From positions 1 through 64,000 of the forward strand of contig CAKVNM010000002.1 in assembly GCA_934777505.1 (NCBI GenBank): a stretch of 64,000 nt of DNA. The letters are read 5' to 3'. Below are positions 27,829 through 36,483 of this stretch, piece after piece. This DNA comes from an uncultured Clostridia bacterium (GTDB lineage Bacteria > Bacillota > Clostridia > Christensenellales > UBA1242). The position numbers and the translations under genes are program-made. Position 1 is the stretch's first letter. Each line of letters starts with the position of its first letter. A model generated the notes under the pieces. The model worked only from the letters and a program-made list of their open reading frames with translations. It was not told the origin of the DNA and ran no database searches.

Positions 27829-27965
27829 ATAATTCTTCCTTTTTTTGATTTTTCCCGTAAAACTTTCACGGCAAAATCACTTTTTTCTATCCTTTTTTTG
27901 TACACCAAAGATTTTAATATTTAAAGTGCAATTAGTCAACTAAATTGCACAATGTGAGATAAGGT

Positions 27966-28679
27966 TTAGTCCCGATTATTCTTTGATAAGAACACCAATA
28001 AAAATCTTGCAAGATTTAGTATTGAAACAATGAGTGCTGCCACATAAGTTAATGCTGCGGAGTTTAAAACCTTGTTTACACCAACCATTTCTTCGTCATC
28101 TAAAATTCCTGCATTAATTAAAATAGATTTTGCACGATTGCTTGCGTTGTATTCGACTGGAAGTGTTATCAAATTGAACAAAACTGATAATCCAAAAAGC
28201 ACAATTCCGCACCACAAGCACACTGTTCCTGCAACTGAGCCAAGCCCAAGGTTAAGGATTAATCCAATAACAACAAGTGGCCATAGTAGTGTGCTAGAAA
28301 TATTGCACGCATGAACCAAAAACATTCTAATTTTTATTGGCTTATAGTTTGTGGCATATTGCAATGCGTGACCAACTTCATGAGTAGCAACACCGATAGA
28401 CGCAACCGAAGTGCTTTCGTAAACCCCTTGTGATAATGAGATTACTTCTCGTTTAGGGTCGTAATTGTCAGTCAAATTGCCGTTTATCTTTTCAATCTGC
28501 ACGCTAGTTAGCCCTGCACTATCGAGAATTAGTCTTGCTACCTGACAGGCTGTTAACCCCTTTTTTGATAGCACCTTGCTATACTTGTTAAAGTTTGTTG
28601 AAACCTTTGCTTGTGCAATGGTTGCAATGATTAATCCCGGAATGAGAATTATTCCCATTATGTAATAGTCCCAATACAT
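27966..28679 (-). CDS. YugP-like zinc metallopeptidase, copy 2
   Basis: This 237-residue membrane protein has the zinc-protease motif HEVGHALQ near residues 112-119, an N-terminal membrane helix and three C-terminal helices. The start of the ectodomain (VISLSQGVYESTSVASIGVATHE) matches the YugP/DUF2204-type neutral membrane peptidase family. It begins one base after the stop of its paralogue (TAA-A-ATG), so the two form a tandem operon and may form a heteromer (inference). The substrate is unknown. Confidence 0.88.
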   Translation of the reverse strand: MYWDYYIMGIILIPGLIIATIAQAKVSTNFNKYSKVLSKKGLTACQVARLILDSAGLTSVQIEKINGNLTDNYDPKREVISLSQGVYESTSVASIGVATHEVGHALQYATNYKPIKIRMFLVHACNISSTLLWPLVVIGLILNLGLGSVAGTVCLWCGIVLFGLSVLFNLITLPVEYNASNRAKSILINAGILDDEEMVGVNKVLNSAALTYVAALIVSILNLARFLLVFLSKNNRD

Positions 28680-28680
28680 T

Positions 28681-29379
28681 TTAGTCCCTCATAAATGCTT
28701 TTTTAATGTAATAATATAGTTTATAAATTTCCTTGAACAAACTGCCAAAATATGTGAACGCAGCCGCATCAAGCACTTGTTTTGTTATTTTTAGTTCGTC
28801 TTTTGTTAAGATGTTATTTTCTTTCAGCATATTATATGCCCGCTTGCTTGCGTCTAATTCTACTGGAATTGTAATCAGCCTAAACACAAAAGTTAAAAAC
28901 CACACCCCAACCGAAATATAAAATAAAATCGGTGCAAGATATGCTAGGCTGTCAATGAACACAAACACCAAACAACAAACAAGGAGTATTGGCAAGAAAA
29001 AGTTTGCGATTTTGTTGACTACTCCAAAAAAACTGCTAACTTTGATGAGTTTGCTGTTATCATACTTTTGCAGAGCATGACCAAACTCGTGGCTCGCAAC
29101 GGAAATGTCAGCAACACTTGAACCATAGGCGACATCTTGACTTAAAGCGATAATATCCTTTTTTGGAGAATAGAAATCAGTCAAAAATCCTTGTGTTAAT
29201 CCAACCGTTGTTTTCATGTTATAAAACTTTACGCTTGCGCTAATTACAGTTAAGGCATTGCTATCAATTTCTGCTTTTGTGTTGGAATATTTTTTGTAGG
29301 TTTTAACAAGGTTTGCGTAGCAAGTTCCAGCAACGACTAGTCCAAAAAACAAAATCAACGCAAATATTATTATTAACAT
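28681..29379 (-). CDS. YugP-like zinc metallopeptidase, copy 1, leaderless
   Basis: This 232-residue paralogue of the next gene has the motif HEFGHALQ near residues 98-105 and the same arrangement of one N-terminal and three C-terminal membrane helices. Sequence identity between the copies is only moderate, so the duplication is old. TATAAT ends 6 nt before the ATG and no Shine-Dalgarno site is present, so the operon mRNA should be leaderless. It is divergent from the coiled-coil gene at 29503. Confidence 0.88.
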   Translation of the reverse strand: MLIIIFALILFFGLVVAGTCYANLVKTYKKYSNTKAEIDSNALTVISASVKFYNMKTTVGLTQGFLTDFYSPKKDIIALSQDVAYGSSVADISVASHEFGHALQKYDNSKLIKVSSFFGVVNKIANFFLPILLVCCLVFVFIDSLAYLAPILFYISVGVWFLTFVFRLITIPVELDASKRAYNMLKENNILTKDELKITKQVLDAAAFTYFGSLFKEIYKLYYYIKKAFMRD

Positions 29380-29385
29380 GGCATT

Positions 29386-29414
29386 ATTATATCACACACC
29401 CAAAAATTCTACAA
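29386..29414 (-). promoter_or_regulatory. Leaderless promoter of the peptidase operon
   Basis: On the minus strand TTGTAG (29409-29414), 17 bp and TATAAT (29386-29391) are followed by AATGCC and the ATG. Confidence 0.78.
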
Positions 29415-29442
29415 GAATATTAAATATTGCAATATGTTTATT

Positions 29443-29471
29443 TTGACGAAATTTTTTTGGTAATGTATAAT
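29443..29471 (+). promoter_or_regulatory. Promoter of the coiled-coil gene
   Basis: TTGACG (29443-29448), 17 bp and TATAAT (29466-29471) give a strong promoter 31 bp before the ATG at 29503. Confidence 0.88.
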
Positions 29472-29502
29472 AATATTGTTATATAAAGGAGGGATAAACT
29501 AT

Positions 29503-30505
29503 ATGACAAAAACAAAAAAGACTGGCATAATCATCACTGCCGTTTTGCTTGCAGTATGCTTGATTGTTACAGCCGTTGTTTTGCTTGTTCCAAAAAAGCA
29601 AGACGCAACAACAGTTATGGAATGTTCAATCAACCCAAAATGCCAATTTGTACTTGACCAAAACAACAAGGTTATGACTGTTAACTGTCTAAACCAAGAC
29701 GCAGAAATTTTGCTTCAAGCCGAAGATTTTGAAGGCAAAACTGCCGAAGAAGCAGCAAACTTGCTTGTTAAAATTGCAACCGAAAGTGGCTACATAGAAG
29801 TCAACACCACTGGAAAGAAAGTTACTGTTACTTTCTACACCGAAGAAAACAAGGATATTCAAGCCTTGAAAGACAGCGTTGTTAAATCTATGAACGACTA
29901 CTTTGACGAAAACGGTATTATTGCAGGTGCAGTTGCCGAGCAAATTGACGATTTTGAACAATTTTTGAGCAACCTTGGTGCTAATGTTAACAACTATGCT
30001 AACATGACAAAAGACGAAATCTTGGCATATGTTGACAAAACAACAAAAGAACTTGACGGCGTTGCAGTAACACTTCAAAATCAAGTTTTCCAAAAGATTG
30101 AAGAAATTAGAAAACACCTTGATATGTCTAGCCTAGAAGAACAAATCACACAAATTAAGGCAACAATCAAAGGCTATCAAGACCAAATCGACAAACTAAG
30201 AGAGCAATATAATGTTGACGATATGATTAAGCGTGTTCAAGATATGCTAGACAAAGCACAAAAAAATCTTGACAAAGTTGTTGATTTGTTAAAAAAACAA
30301 ACAAGCAGAACTTAACAAACAACTTGACGACTTTGTTGCTGAGTTAAGAGAAAGAACAAAAGCAATCTATGACCAAGCAAAACAAGAACTTCAAACAAGA
30401 CTTGACACCTACAAATCATTGGTTGCAGAAAGAAAAGCATACTTTGAAAAGAATGCACAAGAAATCATGGAACAAATAAACGCTTACAGAATTGGTCTAT
30501 GTTAA
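29503..30505 (+). pseudogene. Coiled-coil membrane protein gene, frameshifted at an A7 run
   Basis: The gene begins at 29503 after AAAGGAGGG with a membrane helix (about 8-28), a domain of about 130 residues and then a long coiled coil (from about residue 180). The frame stops at 30315. The coding pattern continues in the next frame: A7 at 30291-30297 interrupts the heptads, and with six As the protein would run on through ELNKQLDDFVAELRERTKA... to the stop at 30503-30505, giving 333 residues of continuous coiled coil. No ribosome binding site starts the second part. Possible reasons are a real frameshift mutation, a reversible slippage site or a sequencing error. The consensus promoter and the terminator at 30526 frame the full-length version, supporting one gene. 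Confidence 0.8.
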
Positions 30506-30525
30506 GCATAATCAAAGTTTTAAAA

Positions 30526-30557
30526 TCAAAAAAGCAGTGAATTATCACTGCTTTTTT
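30526..30557 (+). terminator. Terminator of the coiled-coil gene
   Basis: The stem AAAGCAGTGA/ATCACTGCTTT (about 10 bp) is followed by a T run, after the stop of the restored frame at 30505 rather than close to 30315. Confidence 0.88.
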
Positions 30558-30627
30558 GTTACCAAAATTTTAATCAACAAACTTATAAAATTAACTAATT
30601 AAATTTGAAAGCACTTTGCATTAGCGA

Positions 30628-32199
30628 TTAAAAATCTAGTAGTTCGTTATATTTAGCCTTGTCTGCTGCTGCAAAGTATAGATATAGTCTTGGGCCTTCG
30701 CTTTGACCAAATAGCAAGTTGTAAAGGTTTTTGAAGTTTGCCATTTGTCTTGCCATGTTTTCCTTTTTGCTAAGTTCTGGATTGTTGATTGTATCGTACA
30801 AGAATTGTTGAATATCTTTGTCGAGTATTGTTTCCTTTGAAGCGATATAGTCGTGAAGTTTTTTAACAACCAACTTGTCTTCGTCTGTCATTGAATCGTA
30901 GTATGCTTGATTTTTGCTTGCAAGCAAATTGTAGATTTTTTGTGGTTGATAAATTTCAATCCAGTTTTTAACTCTTTCTAGTCTTCCCATGTCGTTTTCT
31001 GTGAAGTCATAGCCAAGTTTTTTCATAACTACTTTTACCATATCTGGTTTGAAATCAACGATTGGAGCAATACTAGCAAGAACGCCGAAAGGCACTTTTT
31101 CTCTTGTGTTCTTTCCGTCAAAGAGTGCTAAGTCGTAAACTGTTTGCTCGTATTCTGGAAGTTCGCCATTTTTGTAGGCAACAAGTCCCTTGTCAAACTC
31201 GCTGTAATGACGAATGATTGTGTCGTCAAACGCAAAATCAAATGAGTCTGTTGGAGCGTACTTTGCAAATAGCCATCTAACCATTTCTGGTTCGTAGATT
31301 TTCATAACCGCTTCTGGTGTGATGTTCATTCCGCTTGATGAATGCATATCGCCAAGACCCTTAATTCCAAGCCAGCCATAACCTTGGAATATTGGTGCTT
31401 TTCCGCCATAAACTTCCTTGATGATTTCTCTACTAACAACATAACTTCCGCTTGCTGCTGCGTGGTCGATACCGCCTGCTTCAAAATCAACATTTTCGTA
31501 TTGCCAACGCATTGGCCAGTCAAGTTTCCAAACAAGTTTGATTAAAGGATATTCACGAGTCTTTACAGTTTCGTGATTTGAACAAGACTTACATTCGTAT
31601 TCCAAAACTTCGGCGTCATCGCTGATAGACAAAACTTTTGTTGTGTCTTTGTGACATTTTGAGCAGTAAACATTAAGTGGGTAGTAGTTTTCCCTGTCGT
31701 CATCGTTGGCTTCTTGTGTTTTAAAACTCATCAAAATGTCGTAGGCTTGCTTTCTATGTTTTAGGGCTGTAACAATTTGGTCCTTATATTCCCCAGCAAG
31801 ATATTTTTTTGTTTGATACTTGATGTCGCAATCAACTCTTAGTTCTTTCAAAGCGTGTTCAAATTCTTTTTCAAAGTGAACGCCATAACTTTCGTCTTGA
31901 CCTGTTGGGTCTGGACACATTGTGTATGGAACGCCGATGTATTGTTCAAAACCAGTTGTGATTTTTTGAACATTGCTTGGAACTTTTCTTAATCTATCAA
32001 AATCGTCCCATGAAAAAAGCAATCTTGCATTTTTGCCTTGTTTTTGAAGTGCCTTTGTTACAAAATATGGTGTTGCAATATCTCTAAAATTGCCGATATG
32101 AACAGAGCCTGATGGACTAATTCCACCTGCGCAAACATATTCTTCTTTGTTTGGGTTTCGTTCAATGATTTCTTGTGCTAACTTTTCTGCCCAGTGCAT
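30628..32199 (-). CDS. lysS: Lysine--tRNA ligase, class I (archaeal type)
   Basis: This 523-residue enzyme charges tRNA-Lys using the class I (Rossmann) fold. It shows HIGN near residue 36 as the HIGH signature, the GGIDHAAASG motif and a KMSKS-equivalent loop DMHSSSGMN near 286-294. A zinc-finger-like insert CSKCHK...CKSC lies near 175-205. Most Firmicutes use the unrelated class II LysRS; class I forms are typical of archaea and scattered bacteria such as spirochaetes. The start follows AAGGAGAAATAGT. It is monocistronic. No class II enzyme is in the window, so whether this is the only LysRS is unknown. Confidence 0.96.
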   Translation of the reverse strand: MHWAEKLAQEIIERNPNKEEYVCAGGISPSGSVHIGNFRDIATPYFVTKALQKQGKNARLLFSWDDFDRLRKVPSNVQKITTGFEQYIGVPYTMCPDPTGQDESYGVHFEKEFEHALKELRVDCDIKYQTKKYLAGEYKDQIVTALKHRKQAYDILMSFKTQEANDDDRENYYPLNVYCSKCHKDTTKVLSISDDAEVLEYECKSCSNHETVKTREYPLIKLVWKLDWPMRWQYENVDFEAGGIDHAAASGSYVVSREIIKEVYGGKAPIFQGYGWLGIKGLGDMHSSSGMNITPEAVMKIYEPEMVRWLFAKYAPTDSFDFAFDDTIIRHYSEFDKGLVAYKNGELPEYEQTVYDLALFDGKNTREKVPFGVLASIAPIVDFKPDMVKVVMKKLGYDFTENDMGRLERVKNWIEIYQPQKIYNLLASKNQAYYDSMTDEDKLVVKKLHDYIASKETILDKDIQQFLYDTINNPELSKKENMARQMANFKNLYNLLFGQSEGPRLYLYFAAADKAKYNELLDF

Positions 32200-32284
32200 A
32201 CTATTTCTCCTTGTGATAAAATATTTCCTTGATAGTATATAATATAATCAAAATTTTAGCAATCGTTTTAGTTGATTTGCGAAA

Positions 32285-32314
32285 ACAAAAAAGTGACAAT
32301 ATTGCCACTTTTTA
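32285..32314 (-). terminator. Terminator of the ppa/DUF975 operon
   Basis: On the minus strand the stem AAAAAGTG/CACTTTTT is followed by a T run, about 20 nt after the stop codon at 32337. Confidence 0.8.
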
Positions 32315-32336
32315 CTGTAAAAATATAAGTTAAATT

Positions 32337-32975
32337 TTAGAAATCGGTTTTTAGGTCGTTATAGAAAACGGCGTGTTTGAGTATTAGATATGGAAGCGCC
32401 CACACTGCACCAATAACCGTAAAGCATAGAAGTATCCAGCCAAAGTTGCTAAATCTTAGTTTAACCAAGCGTTTTTTGCTTCCGTTCATGAGCCTTTTTG
32501 ACTGTTTCATAATTGCAGAAGTTGAAATCTTTTTGTCTTTATTTTCGCACAGCACAAACGCTGTCATGGAGTAGGCTAGTTCAAACTTAAAGCCCATGAT
32601 GACAACAAGGCATAGTCCAAAAATTAGTACAAAAAATTTTACAATCATAAGTTTGATTAGTTTAAATGTGTTTTTTCCAAATCCTGCAAACAAGTGACTA
32701 AATTTTGTTGAAAGTTTGCTTGCTAGGTTGTAGCAAAACACTTGTAGTCCATACCAAAGCAAGTAAATTAGCATTGCTCCAATAATGGAAATGATTGTTA
32801 TAAAATACCATTGTGGGACTGCGAATGATAGTCCAACAACTGCTCCAACAACTACCAAAACAAGCGACAAAAAGATTGCCATTGCTTTTGCACAAAATCC
32901 CCACGAACCCGCCATAATTTCTTTGGATTCGCTGTTGACTTGTTCGGTCGTCATATAAAAATTAAATTTTTCCAT
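32337..32975 (-). CDS. DUF975-like integral membrane protein
   Basis: This 212-residue protein has four or five membrane helices. The last third has the pattern of DUF975 proteins: a cytoplasmic segment with repeated basic residues (MKQSKRLMNGSKKRLVKLRFSNFGWILL) and a final WALPYL helix turn. Function is unknown in the family. The gene follows ppa by 17 bp and is probably cotranscribed. Confidence 0.75.
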   Translation of the reverse strand: MEKFNFYMTTEQVNSESKEIMAGSWGFCAKAMAIFLSLVLVVVGAVVGLSFAVPQWYFITIISIIGAMLIYLLWYGLQVFCYNLASKLSTKFSHLFAGFGKNTFKLIKLMIVKFFVLIFGLCLVVIMGFKFELAYSMTAFVLCENKDKKISTSAIMKQSKRLMNGSKKRLVKLRFSNFGWILLCFTVIGAVWALPYLILKHAVFYNDLKTDF

Positions 32976-32992
32976 AAACTTTTCCCTTTTGA

Positions 32993-33529
32993 TTAGTTTT
33001 TATCAAATTTTTTGCTGTAACGCTCCTTGCACTCCAATATAACTCGGTTTGCTTCTTCTCGTCCCCTTAACTCGCCAACCTGAGTGATTTTGTTTGGCTC
33101 TAAGTCTTTGTAGACCTTTAAAAAGTGCATAAGTTCGTCCATCATATATTTTGGCAACTCTTCCACTCTTTCGTAGCCGTTATACATTGGGTCGCCAAAA
33201 GGAATTGCAATGATTTTTTCGTCTTCCAGTCCGCTATCAAGCATTGTTACAACACCGATTGGATAGCACTTAACAAGGGTTAATGGGTCAAGACTTTCGG
33301 AACACAAAACAAGCACATCAAGTGGGTCGCCATCGCCAGCCAAAGTTTTTGGAATAAAGCCGTAGTTTGCTGGATAGTGCGTGCTGGTGTGAAGAAGTCT
33401 GTCCAAAATGATTAGTCCAGTTTCTTTGTCTAGTTCGTACTTTTTCTTCGTGCCTTTTGCAATTTCAATCACGGCAACAAATTCGTTTGGGTTAATTCGT
33501 TTTTCGTCTATATCGTGCCAAATATTCAT
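32993..33529 (-). CDS. ppa: Inorganic pyrophosphatase, family I
   Basis: This 178-residue soluble enzyme hydrolyses pyrophosphate and pulls biosynthetic reactions forward. It has the family signature GDGDPLDVLVL near residues 64-74 with the metal-binding aspartates, the upstream YPANYGFIPKT strand and a downstream Asp region (GDPMYN). Family I is the less common type in Firmicutes, where the family II (DHH) enzyme is widespread. The start follows AGGAGAACATT. Confidence 0.95.
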   Translation of the reverse strand: MNIWHDIDEKRINPNEFVAVIEIAKGTKKKYELDKETGLIILDRLLHTSTHYPANYGFIPKTLAGDGDPLDVLVLCSESLDPLTLVKCYPIGVVTMLDSGLEDEKIIAIPFGDPMYNGYERVEELPKYMMDELMHFLKVYKDLEPNKITQVGELRGREEANRVILECKERYSKKFDKN

Positions 33530-33576
33530 AATGTTCTCCTACACTTTATTTTAAAGTATTTTGTGCAATTTGTAAA

Positions 33577-33606
33577 CAAAAAACCACTAGAATAATCTAG
33601 TGGTCA
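33577..33606 (-). terminator. Terminator of the 168-residue membrane protein gene
   Basis: An 8-bp stem (ACCACTAG/CTAGTGGT) is followed on the minus strand by six Ts, just after the stop codon at 33622. Confidence 0.88.
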
Positions 33607-33621
33607 AATTTTAAAAAGCAA

Positions 33622-34128
33622 TTATTTGTTAAAAACTTTTGAAATCACAGCGCCAGCGCTTGCAATCACAGCCATGATTGGAGCCCAGGATGCTGTTGTT
33701 TTTGCGTTTGCGAGGTTCATGCCAAAAATTGTTAAGTTACCGCTAAGAGTTGATGCGTAAACAATCATTGCGATTAAGAAAACGATTGCGAACACCAAAA
33801 GTAACACTTCTAGGATAACGCTTCTAAATTTTTTGTTTGGCTTAACCATGTTCAAAACGACCAAAACGAGAGAGCCTAAACCGCATAGCAATGTTAAGAA
33901 AAACATAACAAGTGCAGTGATTGCCCAGCCGTCTGTAACATCTCCATCAAAAATTCCTTTGATAAAATCTGTCATGCTAGTCATTGATGTGCTTGATTGA
34001 CCAAGGATTGTTCCTGTTGACTTCAAAGCGCTCATTGCAAGTGTGCAAAATAGTAGCACAATCAAGGCAATTTCAACAATTCCCGCAATCAAAGAAATCA
34101 AACTAGACTTTGACTTTTTCTTTGCCAT
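33622..34128 (-). CDS. Unknown membrane protein, four helices
   Basis: This 168-residue protein has a Lys/Ser-rich N-terminus, four predicted membrane helices and an extracytoplasmic Ser/Thr/Met/Gly-rich loop between the first two. I do not recognise the family. The start follows GGAGGAAATTTT, and it is closed by its own terminator. Confidence 0.7.
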   Translation of the reverse strand: MAKKKSKSSLISLIAGIVEIALIVLLFCTLAMSALKSTGTILGQSSTSMTSMTDFIKGIFDGDVTDGWAITALVMFFLTLLCGLGSLVLVVLNMVKPNKKFRSVILEVLLLVFAIVFLIAMIVYASTLSGNLTIFGMNLANAKTTASWAPIMAVIASAGAVISKVFNK

Positions 34129-34231
34129 AAAATTTCCTCCATTTTTATTTCAAATATATGCTAACATTTTTAAAAATATTAGTCAATTTTTTAAAGAGCA
34201 ATTTTTCAACACATTAGCCCAAAATGTCGAG

Positions 34232-34855
34232 TTACTTTATAATTGTTTCGTCAAGATATGTGGCTTCGATGTCGGCGATATGAAGAAGTAGTGCAACTGG
34301 ATAAGAATAGAACACATCGCTAAGAGCGTAACTTCCGCCCTTAACCCTATAATCAAATCCGCCCATGTGCCAGTTGATAGCCATGGCTTCTTGCCTTGTG
34401 AGTCTTAAAAAACCACTCAAAATATACACGCTTTTTTCACCGTGACCATAAGGAAGCGAGTCACTAACCGAATAACCTTCCTTTTCTTTCCAATCGTATC
34501 TTCCTTTGCTATCTTGTCTTGTTCCGCCTTCGTAATATTCTTTTACATTTCGTGTTTCGCTAACAAAGGTGTCCACTTTGCACAAGTCGTGGAATAATGC
34601 CATCAAAGTTGCACTTTCAAGCGAACAAACTTTTTCAAAGTCTTCGCCGTACTCCAACTTTAAAAGATTGATAAATCTGTTGAACACATTTATTGAATGA
34701 GCACAAAGACCGCCCTTGTAGTTGCTATGAAATTTTGAACTAGCAGGTGCTGTGAAAAAATCGGTCGTATCTAGCCAGTCCATTAGTTTGTCTATGCCTT
34801 CTCGTTTTACATTTTTGTTGATTAATTCTTTAAATTCATTTGTTTTTTCTTCCAT
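34232..34855 (-). CDS. HD-domain phosphohydrolase
   Basis: This 207-residue cytoplasmic protein has the HD metal site: His in GGLCAHSINV near residue 54, the HDLCK pair near 91, H near 139 (YGHGEKS) and the late Asp-containing region (ADIEATYLDE). It probably hydrolyses a phosphate ester, possibly a nucleotide or nucleic-acid end, as in YhaM-related HD proteins; the substrate cannot be told. The start follows an AGGTAGGAAA-type site, with TATAAT about 25 bp upstream. Confidence 0.82.
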   Translation of the reverse strand: MEEKTNEFKELINKNVKREGIDKLMDWLDTTDFFTAPASSKFHSNYKGGLCAHSINVFNRFINLLKLEYGEDFEKVCSLESATLMALFHDLCKVDTFVSETRNVKEYYEGGTRQDSKGRYDWKEKEGYSVSDSLPYGHGEKSVYILSGFLRLTRQEAMAINWHMGGFDYRVKGGSYALSDVFYSYPVALLLHIADIEATYLDETIIK

Positions 34856-35014
34856 TCTGTTTCCTACCTTACAAAAACATTATATCAAATTTTAAAACAC
34901 TTAACAATAAAATTCAAAACACAAATTTTTTATGTTAGAACTATATATTTTGTCGAAAAATCACTTTTTTGTTAAAAAAAATTTAGAAAAAACATTTTTA
35001 GACAAATAATTTTA

Positions 35015-35043
35015 TTGATTGAATAATACAAAATCATTATAAT
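35015..35043 (+). promoter_or_regulatory. Promoter of tilS
   Basis: TTGATT (35015-35020), 17 bp and TATAAT (35038-35043) lie 29 bp before the ATG, which has a normal AAAGGAAGAAAG site. Confidence 0.82.
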
Positions 35044-35072
35044 AAAATCAACAAACAAAAGGAAGAAAGAAT

Positions 35073-36398
35073 ATGAATAACATTTTAAAAACTATTCAAT
35101 CAAAAAAACTTATTAATGCGGGCGAAAAAATTGGCGTTGCCGTGAGTGGCGGAATTGACAGTATGTGTCTGCTCCACTACCTTGAACACATCAAGCAAGA
35201 CCTTGGCTTTGAAATTTTGGTCATCAACATTGACCACAGCATTCGTGAGTCCAGTAAGCACGACACCGATTTTGTAAAATCATATTGCAAGTTGCATAAC
35301 ATCAACTATCATTCGTTTAAAGTTGATGCACTTGGCTACTCCAAGCAAAACAAATTGACGCTTGAAGAAGGCGCAAGAATTTGCAGATATAATGTGTTTG
35401 ACAGTTTGCTCAAAAAAGGCATCGTTGACAAGATTGCCATTGCTCATCACAAGCAAGACCAAGTTGAGACAATACTTTTGAACATAATCCGTGGCTGTGG
35501 ACTGAAAGGTGCGGGCGGAATTGAATATATTAGCGGTGGCTATATTAGACCTATGCTAGACATCGACAAAAGTGAAATTATAGCATACGCTAGCGAAAAC
35601 GATATTGACTTTGTTGAAGACGAAACCAACTACGACACCAACTTTTCACGCAACTTTTTAAGGCAACAAGTTATTCCACAAATCAAAACACATTGGAACA
35701 ACTTTGAAAACAACTTGATTAGTTTTTCAAAACTATGCAAGCAAGACGATGACTACATAAACTCCACTATTTCGTTTGAAAATTTGCTTATGGACGAAAC
35801 AGTTGTTAGAATTCCACTAACCATGTTTGTGTTGAACGACTCCATTGTTAGCAGGCTGGTTAGAAAAGGTCTTGAACACCTGAAAGCACTCAAAGACATC
35901 GAACAAAAGCACATTGCTATAATCAAAACTTTGGCTCTTGAAAGTGAAAACGGAACAAGATTAAATCTTCCAAATAAAGTGATTGTTAGTAAGGAATATG
36001 ACTACATTGTGCTATCTATCAAAAAGCCAAAAAAGGAAGTGGCCTCCAAAAAATTTGAACTTGGAAAACAAAACATTTTTGGAAATATGGTGGAAATCAA
36101 AAAAACAAAAAATACTGATTTAAGCAAACTTTCGGGACTATTTTTCGACTACGACAAATTGCCAAAAAATGCTGTTTGGCGAACCAAACAAACTGGCGAT
36201 ATGTTCACAAAATTTGGTGGCGGAACAAAAAAATTAAAAGACTACTTGATTGACAAAAAAGTTCCAACTAGAATTAGAGCGGAACTTCCAGTTTTGGCGG
36301 ACGGAAAAAAGATTCTTTTAATTCTTGGCGTTGAGATTAGCGATCAACTAAAAGTGGACGAAAACACCAAAACAATTTGCTTTATTAAGCAAAATTAA
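35073..36398 (+). CDS. tilS: tRNA(Ile)-lysidine synthase
   Basis: This 441-residue enzyme adds lysine to C34 of tRNA-Ile(CAU), so that it reads AUA instead of AUG. The PP-loop SGGIDSM lies near residues 25-31, followed by HHKQDQ and RNFLRQ motifs of the N-terminal ATPase domain. The C-terminal TilS domain is recognisable from GDMFTKFGGGTKKLKDYLIDKKVP. Length is typical. It is monocistronic and has its own promoter. Confidence 0.96.
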   Translation: MNNILKTIQSKKLINAGEKIGVAVSGGIDSMCLLHYLEHIKQDLGFEILVINIDHSIRESSKHDTDFVKSYCKLHNINYHSFKVDALGYSKQNKLTLEEGARICRYNVFDSLLKKGIVDKIAIAHHKQDQVETILLNIIRGCGLKGAGGIEYISGGYIRPMLDIDKSEIIAYASENDIDFVEDETNYDTNFSRNFLRQQVIPQIKTHWNNFENNLISFSKLCKQDDDYINSTISFENLLMDETVVRIPLTMFVLNDSIVSRLVRKGLEHLKALKDIEQKHIAIIKTLALESENGTRLNLPNKVIVSKEYDYIVLSIKKPKKEVASKKFELGKQNIFGNMVEIKKTKNTDLSKLSGLFFDYDKLPKNAVWRTKQTGDMFTKFGGGTKKLKDYLIDKKVPTRIRAELPVLADGKKILLILGVEISDQLKVDENTKTICFIKQN

Positions 36399-36448
36399 GT
36401 ATCAAATATTGCTCAAAATTTTCTTTAAAAAACAGCGATATAAGCACA

Positions 36449-36483
36449 GAAAAAAAAGTGAACCCAAAAAGGTTCACTTTTTA
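36449..36483. terminator. Bidirectional terminator, tilS / heavy-metal permease
   Basis: The stem AAAAGTGAACC/GGTTCACTTTT is flanked by A and T runs. Confidence 0.9.

Noticed and set aside
27829..27965. T-box leader before alaS
   Set aside because: The gap is only 137 bp and holds no T-box sequence or specifier-loop-like fold, just an 8-bp hairpin and A/T tracts.
30291..30298. Programmed -1 frameshift at the A-rich heptamer in the coiled-coil gene
   Set aside because: A -1 shift leads to a stop after about 15 codons; only +1 (or loss of one A) reaches the continuing coiled coil.
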